This document shows, one piece after another, positions 9,989 through 19,784 of a DNA stretch of 64,000 bases (within the stretch, counting starts at the first letter, position 1; every line of letters begins with the position of its first letter). The notes under the pieces are model-generated. The model saw only the letters and a list, made by a program, of their open reading frames with translations. It had not been told where the DNA came from and did no database searches. The stretch lies in NCBI GenBank assembly GCA_023052935.1, contig CM041297.1:51813917-51877916 (forward strand). The letters are read 5' to 3'. The DNA comes from Piezodorus guildinii. Taxonomy: Eukaryota; Arthropoda; Insecta; Hemiptera; Pentatomidae. Position numbers and translations under genes: made by a program.

Positions 9989-11071
9989 AGGCCTTTGACC
10001 GAGTGTGGCACCCGGGATTGCTTTACAAACTCCGTAAATTCCTTCCACCTACATACTTCCTCATTATCCAGTCCTATCTCACAGGCAGGTCTTTCAAAGT
10101 AAGTCATAATAATTCCTATTCATCCCTCTTTAATCAGTATGCAGGTGTTCCTCAAGGCAGTATTTTAGGACCCATCCTTTACACATTTTATACAGCTGAT
10201 ATCTCATCCCATCCTAGCACTTTCCTTTCTACCGATGCTGATGACACTTGTGTGTTATCAGTCAACAACGATCCAACTATTGCCTCCCAAACTCTTCAAT
10301 CCCATATCAGAGACCTTGAAGTATGGTGTCAGAATTGGAGAATAAAAATAAATGCCAATAAATCCTACCAAATAACCTTTACCCATCGTCGTAAACCTAT
10401 AACAACCTGCCCAACAGTATCCTTCAATAACACTCCTCTTGTCCCGGTTGAACAGATCCGATACCTAGGACTGCACCTGGACAAACGTCTCACTTGGAAC
10501 CCTCATACAAGACTGAAAAGACAAGAAACTACTAGACGTTTTCGACTACTTCAACACTTACTGGACAAACGCTCAAACCTTCCACTTAAGTACAAAAGAC
10601 TCATCTACATGACTATCATGAGACCAATAGAAACTTACGGAGTAGAGATTTGGGGCTCTACTAAACCATCAAATTCATCTCGTCTCCAATCCTTACAATC
10701 CAAAATCCTTCGAAAAATCCTCAATGCTCCTTATTTTGTCACAAATAAACTCATCCATAAAGACCTTAATATTCCCTTTGTTGCTGACTTGGTCCAAACC
10801 AGGTACCACTCCTTTCATGACAAACTCCATTCCCACTCTAACCCACTAGTTTCAATCCTTGCTTCCTTTACAATCCTTGATAATCCTCCAAAACGTCTGA
10901 AAAGAAGATGGCCCCGAGAGCTTCTTGTTTAACATAGTCTTTGGGTAGCTGCCAATGGGTAGTATCCCTACATATGAATCATGTCAACATATTTTGTATC
11001 ACATTTACTAAATGTATTTTATTATACAGTTGTAGATACCAATACATATATTAAAAAAAAAGTTTTAGATA
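9977..11071 (+). mobile_element. 5'-truncated jockey LINE with poly(A) and target duplication
   Basis: The insertion occupies 9989-11060, begins abruptly within the RT ('KAFDRVW'), and ends in an A-run at 11053-11061. Flanking near-identical repeats AGTTTTTAGATA (9977-9988) and AGTTTTAGATA (11061-11071) look like its target-site duplication. Removing it rejoins the two halves of an RTE-type fragment. About 120 nt of 3' UTR precede the poly(A). Confidence 0.8.
9989..10932 (+). CDS. Jockey-clade reverse transcriptase, C-terminal half
   Basis: The open frame runs from the truncation point to TAA at 10930-10932 without a stop (309 residues counted from an internal Met at 10003). Visible blocks are KAFDRVWHPGLLYKLRKFLP at the start, the AGVPQGSILGPILYTFYTADI palm block, the catalytic region DADDTCVL (the Phe usual before ADD is Asp; both catalytic Asp remain), IRYLGLHLDKRLTW, and the thumb 'KYKRLIYMTIMRPIETYG'. 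The apurinic endonuclease, ORF1 and N-terminal RT are absent, so it cannot retrotranspose alone. The open frame suggests a recent insertion compared with the relics at 3855, 45598, 53765 and 60640. Confidence 0.85.
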
Positions 11072-11145
11072 GAAGCCACGAGCAAAGTAATTTATTAACT
11101 GAATAATAACACGCATTTCCTACCTTTAAACGGGACTTTATTTCT
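11072..11145 (-). pseudogene. RTE-type LINE RT, 5' portion of interrupted copy
   Basis: Minus-strand reading gives SRLKVGNACYYSVNKLLCSW, the conserved 'R---GN-CYY-L--LL-S' block that precedes 'KI-IYKT-I-P' in RTE-type RTs. It joins in register with 9541-9988 once the jockey insertion and its duplication are removed. Confidence 0.7.
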
Positions 11146-11338
11146 TCCTGGAAGATAATAATATAAAAATTATTTAATAAAACACATTTTTCTATTGAAC
11201 TTCAATATAATAAATTCTTTAGAAATTTATTTTTATCTCTAACTGTATTTAAAAATTCTTAAGAACAATTTAAATTAATTTTAACAACGAAGGTAAGTAA
11301 AAGTCGAGTGTTGTGCGCACCAGATTTTTTTTTCACCC
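11145..11338 (+). repeat. R900 copy B, second part
   Basis: Resumes at GAAGATAATAATATAAAAAT and ends with AAGGTAAGTAAAAGTCGAGT and a T-run, matching the distal quarter of copy A. Copy C follows directly in the same orientation. Confidence 0.7.
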
Positions 11339-11344
11339 TCAATT

Positions 11345-11528
11345 AGACATCTCAATCTCTGTTGGAAATACACGTTTTAAGATCCCCTGAGCCCAAATAG
11401 CCAAGTCCCGCAAAAACGTGTGTGTGTGTCTATGTGGTAAGAGCTACTATATACCATGCATTTTGCATTTTTTTTACAATCTTTTCAAAAACGGCTGAAA
11501 CGATTTTGATTAAACTCGCAATATATTG
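11345..11528 (+). repeat. R900 copy C, proximal part
   Basis: Contains TTGGAAATACACGTTTTAAG, the (GT) tract, TACCATGCATTTTGCA and GATTTTGATTAAACTCGC, all from the first half of copy A. It is head-to-tail with copy B and cut off by a Penelope-like terminal fragment at 11529. Confidence 0.65.
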
Positions 11529-11603
11529 TGTTTTCTGTTGACTGCACCCTGAACTAACTTCTCTCACTTATCACACAGTCAACTATTCTCACTTCTCTAT
11601 AAT
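11529..11603. mobile_element. Terminal fragment of hammerhead inverted-repeat element
   Basis: GTTGACTGCACCCTGAACTA and the segment through CACACAGTCAACTATTCTCA match, in reverse, the left terminus of the inverted-repeat elements at 18793-19098 and 38195-38428 (AAGTGA-AATGGTT and TGCAGTCAA). Only the outer 75 bp remain and no hammerhead core is present. Confidence 0.55.
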
Positions 11604-11984
11604 AGTTTTAATTATATCCCAATAATAGCCATCATTAATTCTCCTACGAAGTTTTCCACAGTGATGTAAACCTGATTTCAAATTCAAATTTTAAACAAGG
11701 ATTTTTTCAAATAACTTTTCCCGTTTAAGGAAAAGCCAGTAGCTAGCGTTTTATTGTTGGAAGTTTAGTAACTAACGTCCTTTTTGCAAGATGGGACTTT
11801 ATCAGATGTTTTATTCCATTTTATACAACAATGGGATGGGATCCACAAAATATATTCGCATGTCTCTCTCTATTTGTCCTAATCCAGCTAAGGCTTCCAA
11901 GTATCATCAATCAATATGTTTTACGGCTTCATCTATGCTTTGAAAATCAACATATCCAGTTTCAAACTTATTAAGTGTTTTTTT

Positions 11985-12165
11985 AAAAAAAATCTGTTGC
12001 GCTGCATCACACACTTTCACTTATCTCCGTTGTTAAAATCAATTTAAGAATCTTTAATTAAAGATAGACTTGAAAAAAACTATAAGGAATCCAGTTGAGT
12101 TTCGATGGAAACATGTTTTCAGATTAAATAGTCAAGCAATAGTAAATTTTTATCTACCGTAATAG
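11985..12165 (-). repeat. R900 copy D, distal fragment
   Basis: Reverse-complement match to the distal end of R900: CACACTTTCACTTATCTCCG, then GTTGTTAAAATCAATTTAAG. It ends where an unrelated sequence begins at about 12165. Confidence 0.65.
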
Positions 12166-12394
12166 TTTGGTCGTTTGAAAGCTAGACAGATCACCATGAT
12201 TGGGCAGTGCTGTCTGAGGAATAACTGCGCATCTGTACCTTTCCCGAAGTACGGTGAGGTCACCTTAGGCTTATTGGCTTGCATAACAGCCTCTATATGC
12301 CCAAGATCGAGATTCAAACTCATCAGATGGGCCCAGGATATTTTAAAGGGAATAAAACTCATTGGTATTATAGTTTTTATTATATACATCCTTC

Positions 12395-12720
12395 TTTTCT
12401 TTGGCTAATACTGCCACTTCCCATTCGACCATTATTTTTCTCTTTGCACACATTTTTCCTGTATTCCTAATGCCTTCAGAGCAGCTTGGTAAATCTCATT
12501 CTTTATCTGTTCATATTGATTTTCAATCTCTAAGGAATTTGTTGCTTGCAACATTTATAATTTTTTTTTTCAGCAATTGATATAGCATCCTAATTAACTC
12601 TTGTTTTATGTTACCAAGTTAATATTTATTGAGATTCACTTGCTGCCCTTTTTTAGTTTGTGTTGTTCTTTTTAGAACAGTGGGCGTTATAGTCTTAAAT
12701 GTCTTGAGCTTCATTTTCGA
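12395..12720 (-). pseudogene. Possible LINE endonuclease-region relic
   Basis: On the minus strand one frame gives SLEIENQYEQIKNEIYQAAL, then KALGIQEK before a stop. This resembles the segment after the endonuclease domain in RTE/CR1-like LINEs ('--Y--I---I--AA--ALG--'). The upstream half is scrambled by stops. The LINE fragment on the opposite strand at 12780-13215 may or may not be related. Confidence 0.4.
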
Positions 12721-12779
12721 AGGGAAGAATCTGTAAAAAAGACATCGTTGAGAAGGTCATCAGAGGCAGAAACATAATG

Positions 12780-13215
12780 AGAAAATTCAATCATGTTTAA
12801 TGAAAGAAGGATTTCGTACCCCAAAGAGGAACTTTCATTAATTTGTGGAAAGTACCCTACTGTATGCCTCAGAAACATGGACCAAATCAACAGACCCGAG
12901 TAAGAAAACTTGTTTCAATAGAATTGGATTTGTGGAGACGTATTTGTAGTTGTAAGGTTGAAAATTACATAATGTTCTCTATAACGTAATCAGAGAAAGG
13001 GTTGAAACCACACTTGCAAATTCTTTACTCCATTGAGATAAGAAAGCTGAGTTGGTATGGACATCTTATGATGATACAGATGGCCGAAAAGAGTTCTCTG
13101 CAATGTACTACATGGAAGGAGGAAGAGAGGTTGGCAGGCAAAAAGATGGGTAGGAGGTCTATATCTTACGCTGATACCTTTCATTGGGGTCAAAGAACTC
13201 TTGGACCGCAGTTTT
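12780..13215 (+). pseudogene. LINE RT C-terminal relic
   Basis: Fragments in shifting frames read 'LYASETW', 'ELDLWRRICSCK' and, at about 13002-13215, 'LQILYSIEIRKLSWYGHLMM', then KEEERLAGKKMGRR. The order matches the conserved C-terminal region of RTE/I-like RTs ('YGSETW', 'RR--G', 'I---RLRW-GHV-RM'). There are several frameshifts and no intact product. Confidence 0.6.
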
Positions 13216-13404
13216 AACGTTCGCAAATTTATAAAATTGTTTTCTCTTGAAGAAAATGGGTCATGGATAGAACCAAGTAGTAAGCCGTTAGTGCGAGGCC
13301 GTACTATACGTGGATGAGGCAGGGATTCTAGTTCTCTCTAGTTCTCTGAGAGAGGTGTTCTAGAGTTCTAGAGATCTAGAATTTTTTAGAGATCTAGAGT
13401 ATTC

Positions 13405-13625
13405 TCTATAGTTTTCTCGACCATTTTTCGAAATAGTTCTTTAGTTTCAGCCAATCAAAATAACGACCAAAGTTGCGGGGGGCTTACTTCACATTTCCAG
13501 CAACTTAGAGGCCTTATAAGAAATTCATATAAATAAATGTTAGAACCCTTGGGGGAACTCTCTGTCGTCATTTTGAGTGGCTTAAACTACAGAACTATTT
13601 CTAAAAATGGTCGAGAACTCAAGAA
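13405..13625. repeat. Palindromic MITE-like element
   Basis: An inverted repeat of about 40 bp: TTCTCGACCATTTTTCGAAA at 13413 onward is mirrored by TTTCTAAAAATGGTCGAGAA at 13599-13618, with matching inner arms. The left arm is flanked by a run of TTCTAGA-like repeats (13325-13405). The hairpin is directly visible; the transposon class is unknown and no target duplication was found. Confidence 0.55.
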
Positions 13626-13659
13626 CTCCATTCCATCCTAGGAATTCCATTTTTTTGAC

Positions 13660-14590
13660 TGAGGGGCCAACTTCACAGAGGTAGTTTAATCTTGTCTTGT
13701 TCATATCTTTTAACTTATTTTAGGTGACGGACATTGTGATGAGCATTATTTTGGAATAAAACTATTTTTCAGTTGATCAAAGGACAAATCTCTGTCAACT
13801 TAACGTACAATCTTTTATATTGAGGATGTATAGTACACCTTTCCCCTTTATAAATTAATGATTTCACGATTTGCTTCAGCTGCTGTTATTATTAATTTGT
13901 TTTTCCAGTAATGCCTTAAAATTACAAAAATTTCTTAAGATACTGATCTGGATCTTTTTTTTTTCTTAATATCTTTGTCAGTTTTTGTTGCATAATATTT
14001 CTCCTTATTTTACCATTGTAAATAATAATTAATTATGTTTCGTTTGTCTGTTGACCAGACATATTCTATATTTCAATTGTACAAAACTGTTATTCTTAAG
14101 GGACTCAGTCCCAGAATAATTTTTTTCCTATTATATTCTACCATAACGTAATTATTCGGAATAATAAACCATCGTGTAATAATTTGCATTTTTTTTTTTA
14201 TATATTATGTTATTAAAACTTTTTACATCATCCCCTTATTTTTTAAAACTATGGAAAAAAGAGCGAGATTGCTGAAACAGTGTTGAAGAAGGCAGAAGGA
14301 CTGAACCATTATAACGAAGTGACAGCCGACAATGATGCTGAGAATGGAACCCAATTTCCTTCTCCACATTCTCTCTCTTTATTAGCCTTATTATACTTAC
14401 ACCTCCGTATTTTCTAGCCTATATGTTATTTTACCTCTATTTTAAGTTCACTGATTGTATAATTAATCATTTTATGAGATTTGGGCGAGATGGGACTTTA
14501 TTAAGATGGTGTCTGATTTCGCTTCATGTTGGATTAAAAAGAAATACATTTTTACTTTTACTTTATATATATGAAAAATATATTATATAT
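13660..14590. other. AT-rich stretch, nothing recognised
   Basis: Contains T-runs (13959-13966, 14190-14199) and no convincing ORF. A moderately GC-richer patch at 14240-14360 has no recognisable coding match. Confidence 0.35.
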
Positions 14591-14609
14591 ATTTATTGCT
14601 AAATATATA

Positions 14610-15152
14610 TTATAGCAATCGTGAAAATTTTAAAATTCCAGTTTTCAACGGAAATACACGGTTTTAGGATCCCTTGAGTCCAAATAACTAAGTCCCTCAA
14701 ATAGGGCTGCGATCGTGTGTGTGTGTATGTGGTAAGTATAGCGAAAAAACGATAAGTTGTATTAAACTGAAATTTCATATTTTAATAGCTTGAGATGTTA
14801 CAGAAACTTTTTCATCACAATCAGTTAACCATAAGAGCCTCTTTATACCATGCATTTTGCACGTCTTTACGATTTTCTCAAAAACGGCTCTAACAATTTT
14901 AATTAAACTCGCTATATCTATGTAAAATCTAATGGGCTTTAACATCATGTAAGTTTCATTCTGATTGAAATCGTCTGACAGGGCTTAAAGCCCTATTAAA
15001 ATTTTCTTCCTCTAAAGTTAAATTCGAAAAAGTTAACCATTTCATGTTTTTAGTATTAATTAAATAACTGCTAAATATAAAGCTGAACGAATTTGATAAT
15101 GAGCTGAAAGAGTAAAAGTTCAAAAGTTTTTAAGTTAAGAACAATAATATAT
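14610..15152 (+). repeat. R900 copy E, first part
   Basis: Runs from AGCAATCGTGAAAATTTTAA through the (GT) tract and GGGCTTTAACATCATGTAAG to the integration site of a Penelope-like element at 15152. It continues at 16687. Confidence 0.75.
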
Positions 15153-15359
15153 TGAGGATGTATAGTCGACAGTAGAAACTATTATAGGTGGAATAATCAG
15201 GAGTCAGTCATTTTTGAATTTTTAAATTTTGAATTTTGGCCAAGCTTGTGAGCCATCATCAGGGTACAAACATCAAAACAAAAGAGACACATATTAATGT
15301 GATAATGAAAATTTTTTGAATGTAGTTGACAATGATAGATAACATAACCTTACACCCTC

Positions 15360-16015
15360 ATCACCAAACAATCAGGTAGCCAAAAACCTCATTCACCGTT
15401 CCTTAACACTTTCCGATACAAAATTTCACAAAGATAATATAAGCCAACTAGAACAAATCCAAAAATCTAACTATTTTCCTGATCAGTTAATTAAAAACGT
15501 TATTAAAACTTCTTCTAACCCTCACTCTACCCCCGCACACTCTCCACAACCCGCCATAGTTCCCCAGTACAGATTCATACCATACATCCCATCTTTATCT
15601 TAAAAAATTAAAAAAAGTCTTATCCTCTAGCTTTCCCCATCTCTGCTTAGTTTTAAAACATGGTAACAAATTAAAGAATTTATATTCTAAAATAAAAGAT
15701 CCCATCCCTTTCATACAAAAATCAAATTTAGTTTATCGTATTCCCTGCTCTTACCCAAATTGCAATTCTTGTTACATAGGCGAGACCAAAAACTGTCTCA
15801 AAATAAAGAATACACCATATCTACCCGTAACCCATTTTCCTCAAAATTATCCGAACACGCTTTATCCCTTGACCATCATTTTCATTTTGATAATTCTGAA
15901 ATCCTAGCCACCGTAGCTAACTACTAAAAACGACTCCTCTCCGAAGCTATACACATCCATATGGAAAAAGATCGAATACCCGTCAATCATAAACGGACAA
16001 AGAAATAATCTCTCC
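15360..16015 (+). pseudogene. Penelope-like RT tail and GIY-YIG endonuclease, broken
   Basis: Read across at least two frames: 'VAKNLIHRSLTLSDTKFHKD' and 'YRFIPYIPSLS' (linker typical of this family), then 'PFIQKSNLVYRIPCSYPNC', then SCYIGETKN (the GIY-YIG core, here 'YRIPC...CYIGETK'), then frame-shifted remains of 'HALSLDHHFHFDNSEIL' and 'LLSEAIHIHMEKDRIPVNH'. The endonuclease domain is what distinguishes Penelope-like elements from other non-LTR retroelements. Stops near 15600 and frameshifts near 15800 and 15925 make it non-functional. Confidence 0.8.
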
Positions 16016-16599
16016 CTCGTATGCCAACATCTTCCGTCTTCTTAAATTATAACTTTCTTACTTTATTGTGTAATTTATATTTTATTTACTATACGAGTAT
16101 AATTATCTTTTCGTTTGTAATACATCTGGTTTTTGATTTTTGTTATTTATTTATTTTATTTTATTTTTTTTATTAAATACCTCATGGATCTTTTACATAC
16201 CTAAGATTCTAATGTTTATAATTTTCTGTTAAAAATGTTGAGCCTTATTGTACATATATCGTTTTGTTTTTCCATTTTATAATTTTGTAAGACTTTTCAA
16301 AAAAACAAAGATAAGCTGTAGTATTTATATTTAGAGGGGAAAACCTTCAGGGTTTTTACACGAACCCCTCCCCATACTACCTATGTTTATGGTTTTCCTC
16401 AGTTTATGCTTGGACATGGCTTAGTAATGGTACGTTTATATATAATTTTTTTTACTTCTATATTAAAGGCTAAAGTTTTGTTTTTATGCTTATCATCATC
16501 ATATTGTTTATCATATTATCATTATGTTATCAATCATTGTCACTACATTCAAAAAAATTTCATTATCACATTAATATGTATCTCTTTTGTTTTGATGTT

Positions 16600-16643
16600 T
16601 GTAGCCCTGATGATGGCTCTCAAGCTTGAGCCGAAACGTTGGC
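16600..16643 (+). ncRNA. Hammerhead ribozyme motif in Penelope-like terminal repeat
   Basis: CCCTGATGATGGCTCTCAAG followed by CTTGAGCCGAAACGTTGGC. The core CTGATGA and GAAAC are intact, stem II is GGCTC/GAGCC (5 bp), stem I is GCC/GGC, and the putative cleavage triplet is GTT (NUH). Stem III is minimal (ACGT-like), as reported for Penelope-like hammerheads. The mirrored left terminus (15236-15272, minus strand) keeps CTGATGATGGCTC but has lost GAAAC, so only the right one looks catalytic. Confidence 0.7.
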
Positions 16644-16699
16644 AAAATTAAAATAAAAATGACTGACTCCTGATTATTCCACCTATAACAATAATATAT

Positions 16700-16990
16700 A
16701 GTACAATATACCGTTGGAAAGCTAAAATTTTAGAAAAACATATCGTCTTATAAAAAAAGTTGTTAAATGTAATAAAGAGTGATGAAAAGCGGATAAAATA
16801 AACTGATTATTTAAGTTATTTATTTAAATAACTGATCATATAATATATTTTTAGCAAAACACATGTTTCTATCGAAAATCAATTCTTTGAACTTATTTCA
16901 TCTCTTACGATATATGAATTGGTATTCCTAAATTGATTTTAACAACGGAGGTAAGTGAAAGACATGTGTTTTTTATGATATTTTCAGATT
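16700..16990 (+). repeat. R900 copy E, second part
   Basis: Continues with AGTACAATATACCGTTGGAA and ends with GGAGGTAAGTGAAAGACATG, the distal R900 end. Joined to 14610-15152 it makes a nearly complete copy. Confidence 0.75.
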
Positions 16991-17329
16991 TGTGCATATT
17001 ATTTTCTGAAAACTTGGAAAGTAGTAACAGAAGAGGGAATTAGTAAAATTAATTTTTATAAAAATATATAAAATTGCTACCAATACATCAATAAACGTTT
17101 TTCCCTTATTTCACATTTGGTGAAAGATTATATTGGTTAAAGATATAAAATAAATTTAGTAAAGTTGTAATGTCACAGGAAAGCTACTGATGTTCAAGGA
17201 ACAAGGAAACAGTTGGAGGACTAAAATAGAATGAATATTCAACAGGAAATTCACCATGTAATCTAATATTTACTTGCAGACTTAAAAAATATATATCTGG
17301 GTGTCCGATATTGGCAGGGAGAGAATAAC

Positions 17330-17814
17330 TTATGAGGCATGATAACTTAGCAAAAATTATTCACCATTATCATACCAAATGATGGCAGACGAGGTTCCTT
17401 ATTACCGATATGAACCAAAACAGGTTCTCTCATGTAAAAAGGACAATGTACTAGGATCGTTCCGTCATTACTGATCACTTGATAGTAATCAACAAACCAA
17501 ATGTGGTAGTTATTGATCAGAATGTAAAATGCGGCAATGTCATCGATATTGCTGTCCCGAATTATGACAATATCGACAAAACTGTTGCAGAGGAAATTCG
17601 AAAATATCAATATCTGTGCCAAGAACTACGTCAACTCTATAGGCTGGAGCATATCAAGGTCTACAAAATAGTTATATTATGCATTGGTATCATTCCAGAC
17701 GATACCATTCTCGCAATTAAAAACTTAAAGTTGCCCGAAAAGGTTCTGAAGGACAGAACAGTTCTCCTCGGTACAGCCAGTATCGTCAGGAAATCTTTAA
17801 ATATAGTTTAAATT
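17330..17814 (+). pseudogene. Non-LTR retrotransposon C-terminal domain, restriction-endonuclease-like
   Basis: The readable frame at 17479-17811 gives NKPNVVVIDQ, then VIDIAVPNYDNIDK and EIRKYQYLCQEL, then 'KIVILCIGIIPDD' and LLGTASIVRKSL. This matches the C-terminal block common in insect non-LTR elements ('NKPDIVV-D-----IDIA-P---N--KT---K--KY--L--E', then 'VIP-V-S--G-IP', 'VLL-TA-IVRK'), similar to the KPD...D...K-KY pattern of R2/R4-type endonucleases. Upstream, about 17330-17478, shifted frames give 'RHDNLAKIIHHYHTK' and 'DRSVITDHLIV', which belong to the same block, so a frameshift or stop separates the halves. The RT is absent. Confidence 0.65.
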
Positions 17815-18114
17815 AGTTTGCCTAACCCTTAACTTCGGTTCGGGTAGGAAAATATTCTGGCAAAACCAAGAAACTTTGCAATAAAATGATAATAATAATA
17901 CAATAATTATTTGTGATGGAGAAATTATCGACCGTAGAGAATATATGATGGAGAAGTTGTTTGGGGGTGGGTCATCAAGAAATAATCATAGCCATCAAGG
18001 AAAACTTTTATATTTTTTGGGCTGACGTATCGACCAAATTGGTAGGCTTTCATTATAATAAAAAAAAAAAAAACGAAATGACAACACGCTTTTAATTGAA
18101 GGATTTAAAAAAAT

Positions 18115-18350
18115 CATTATTTAAGCCCTGTAAGATTATTTCAATGAAGTTAAAAGATGCTAAAGCCCATTTAATTTTACATCAATATGGATAGTTTGAC
18201 CAAGATCATTTCCGCTGAATTTAAGAAAATTTTATAAAGGTGCAAAGTGGTTTTTCAAGTCGGTCGATGTTGATGAATAAGTTGCTGTAACTTTCCAGAC
18301 ATATACTTGTCTTTAATATTAAGTTTCGTACTATTGGGTGATAAAATAAT
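18115..18350 (-). repeat. R900 copy F, diverged middle part
   Basis: The reverse strand keeps the R900 core order: AAGCCCATTTAATTTTACAT, then GCTGTAACTTTCCAGACATA, then AGTTTCGTACTATTG. More diverged than the other copies. Confidence 0.55.
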
Positions 18351-18727
18351 TTCGTAGCCCTTTCAATATTTCGATTTAATCCTCCCTGAGTTTATAAAAT
18401 CAAGTTTACTTGGTCCATAATGTTTACATATTTTAAAAAAGGAATACTTAAAGTGATTTTATGCATCAGTTTCAACCTAGACTCCTTTGGAGGAGAAAAA
18501 AAAAAATCATTTTCGTCATTTAATGATCTTTTTTTCCGAAAAGGATATAGCAGTTTTTTAAGCACCGCCTGTAAATGGTTTGCTCGGTTCAGAACCGGAG
18601 CTGTTGGCTTGGAAGAAGCAAAGCGGTCGGGTTTCAACTGTTTATTATGACCAAATTTACCCAAGAGATAGCAACATATCATAAATCAAAATATATACAA
18701 GAATCTAAGTGTTGAAATCAATAGTAA

Positions 18728-18792
18728 AAAATCTGGTGCCGGCTACACACGACTTTTACTTACCTCCGTTGTTAAAATTATATTTATTTATG
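18728..18792 (-). repeat. R900 copy G, distal end before insertion
   Basis: AAAAAATCTGGTGCCGGCTA and ACTTACCTCCGTTGTTAAAA mark the end of an R900 copy in reverse orientation. It is interrupted at 18792 by a 306-bp hammerhead element and resumes at 19099. Confidence 0.7.
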
Positions 18793-18885
18793 AAGTGACA
18801 ATGGTTGACTGTGTGTATATATGAGAGAAGTTGGTTGAGGGTGCAGTCAATTTAATACACAATTAAGCGTAAACTTAATTTATTA

Positions 18886-18927
18886 GTGCCGACGTTTCGG
18901 CCTAAATTATAGGCCTTCTTCAGGGTG
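18886..18927 (-). ncRNA. Hammerhead motif, left arm
   Basis: Reverse strand: CACCCTGAAGAAGGCCTATA, then ATTTAGGCCGAAACGTCGGC. The core is CTGAAGA (fits CUGANGA) and GAAAC, stem II is GGCCT/AGGCC, and the putative cleavage triplet is GTC. Confidence 0.65.
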
Positions 18928-18990
18928 GTTTTGTGAGCTAAAAGGCGTCAGTCAACAACAATGGGCAAAATATATTTCAGCTCACACAAC

Positions 18991-19033
18991 CACCCTGAAG
19001 AAGGCCTATAATTTAGGCCGAAACGTCGGCACC
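18991..19033 (+). ncRNA. Hammerhead motif, right arm
   Basis: Mirror image of the left-arm motif with the same CTGAAGA, GGCCT/AGGCC, GAAAC, GTC order. Stem I is only two clear base pairs (CC/GG), as in other minimal Penelope-type hammerheads. The opposed motifs would sequester one another if the whole element were transcribed, since each arm is complementary to the other. Confidence 0.65.
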
Positions 19034-19098
19034 AATAAATTAAGTTTATGCTTAATTGTGTGTTAAACTGACTGCACCTTCAACCAACTTCTCTCATA

Positions 19099-19440
19099 TA
19101 TTTATTTATGTACAGACAGACCCACACACACACGCAGACAGACACATAGACCTTGTTATGGGACTTTGTTATTTGAACTCAGAGGACTCTAAAATGTGTA
19201 TTTCTGTTGAAAACTGGATTCATATATATAGATATAGATATATAGATATTTCATATATACTTAGATCAGTGAAAGTAAAAATACAGCGAACTTATTTTAC
19301 AACCCAATATCTTTTGTTTTCAATTTAGAGTTGCACAAACGCACACACGGAATGTTTTACAGAAGTTTATTTAGACTTTAGTTGAAGTTGAAAAACCAAA
19401 TTCGAAAATTTTTCTGGTTGCAATACTTTCCTTATTTTTC
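19099..19440 (-). repeat. R900 copy G, remainder (internally deleted)
   Basis: Holds the (CA)n/CAGACAGA tract, CTAAAATGTGTATTTCTGTT, and an end TCAGTGAAAGTAAAAATACA near 19265. A second diverged end with ATTCGAAAATTTTTCTGG and GCAATACTTTCCTTA follows to 19440. Most of the R900 middle is missing. Confidence 0.6.
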
Positions 19441-19784
19441 AAAATACGCTTAGGCGTTGAAGAGTCTTTGAATAACTAACTAAATGCTATTAATATTTTT
19501 ATAGTATGTTGTAATGAGATATGTGGTATTTTTGTTTTTTCGTGATGCATCTGTCTTGATAATGCATCAAACGGCGAAACTAACCGGTTAGTTATTGACT
19601 GGTGAGTTCTTTAAAGACGTTATCCTTTGTAGTCTCTTATTGCATGTAATATTTCTATAATGTTTTTCATTTCTTCTATTTTATTCTCTTTGAAGAAATA
19701 TAGCATAGCAGCTTTTGTAGACTCAGATTTTTTATATTTGCTATTTAATATTATTTTCATATGCAATTTTTTTAATTAAGTTCC

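Larger units (their letters stand above)
15140..16699 (+). mobile_element. Penelope-like element with 13-bp target duplication
   Basis: The insertion at 15153-16686 is flanked by exact copies of AACAATAATATAT (15140-15152 and 16687-16699) and splits R900 copy E. Its two ends are inverted copies of each other: GGTGGAATAATCAGGAGTCA near 15187 against TGACTCCTGATTATTCCACC near 16665, continuing inward for about 110 bp. This is the inverted pLTR arrangement known for Penelope-like elements. It contains a decayed 3' coding region with a GIY-YIG domain and a hammerhead motif at its 3' end. Most of the RT is missing. Confidence 0.85.
18781..19110. mobile_element. 306-bp inverted-repeat element with paired hammerheads and 12-bp target duplication
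   Basis: TATTTATTTATG occurs at 18781-18792 and again at 19099-19110, bracketing an insertion at 18793-19098. The insert is almost entirely an inverted repeat: arms of about 122 bp (18818-18939 and 18978-19101) around a short spacer. Each arm holds a hammerhead core. There is no ORF. The layout fits an internally deleted Penelope-like element reduced to its two opposed pLTRs. A related copy is at 38195-38428 and a terminal fragment at 11529-11603. Confidence 0.8.

Noticed and set aside
15236..15272. Second active hammerhead in the left terminus of the Penelope-like element
   Set aside because: CTGATGATGGCTC is present on the minus strand but the GAAAC half is replaced by CAAAATTC, so the core is broken.
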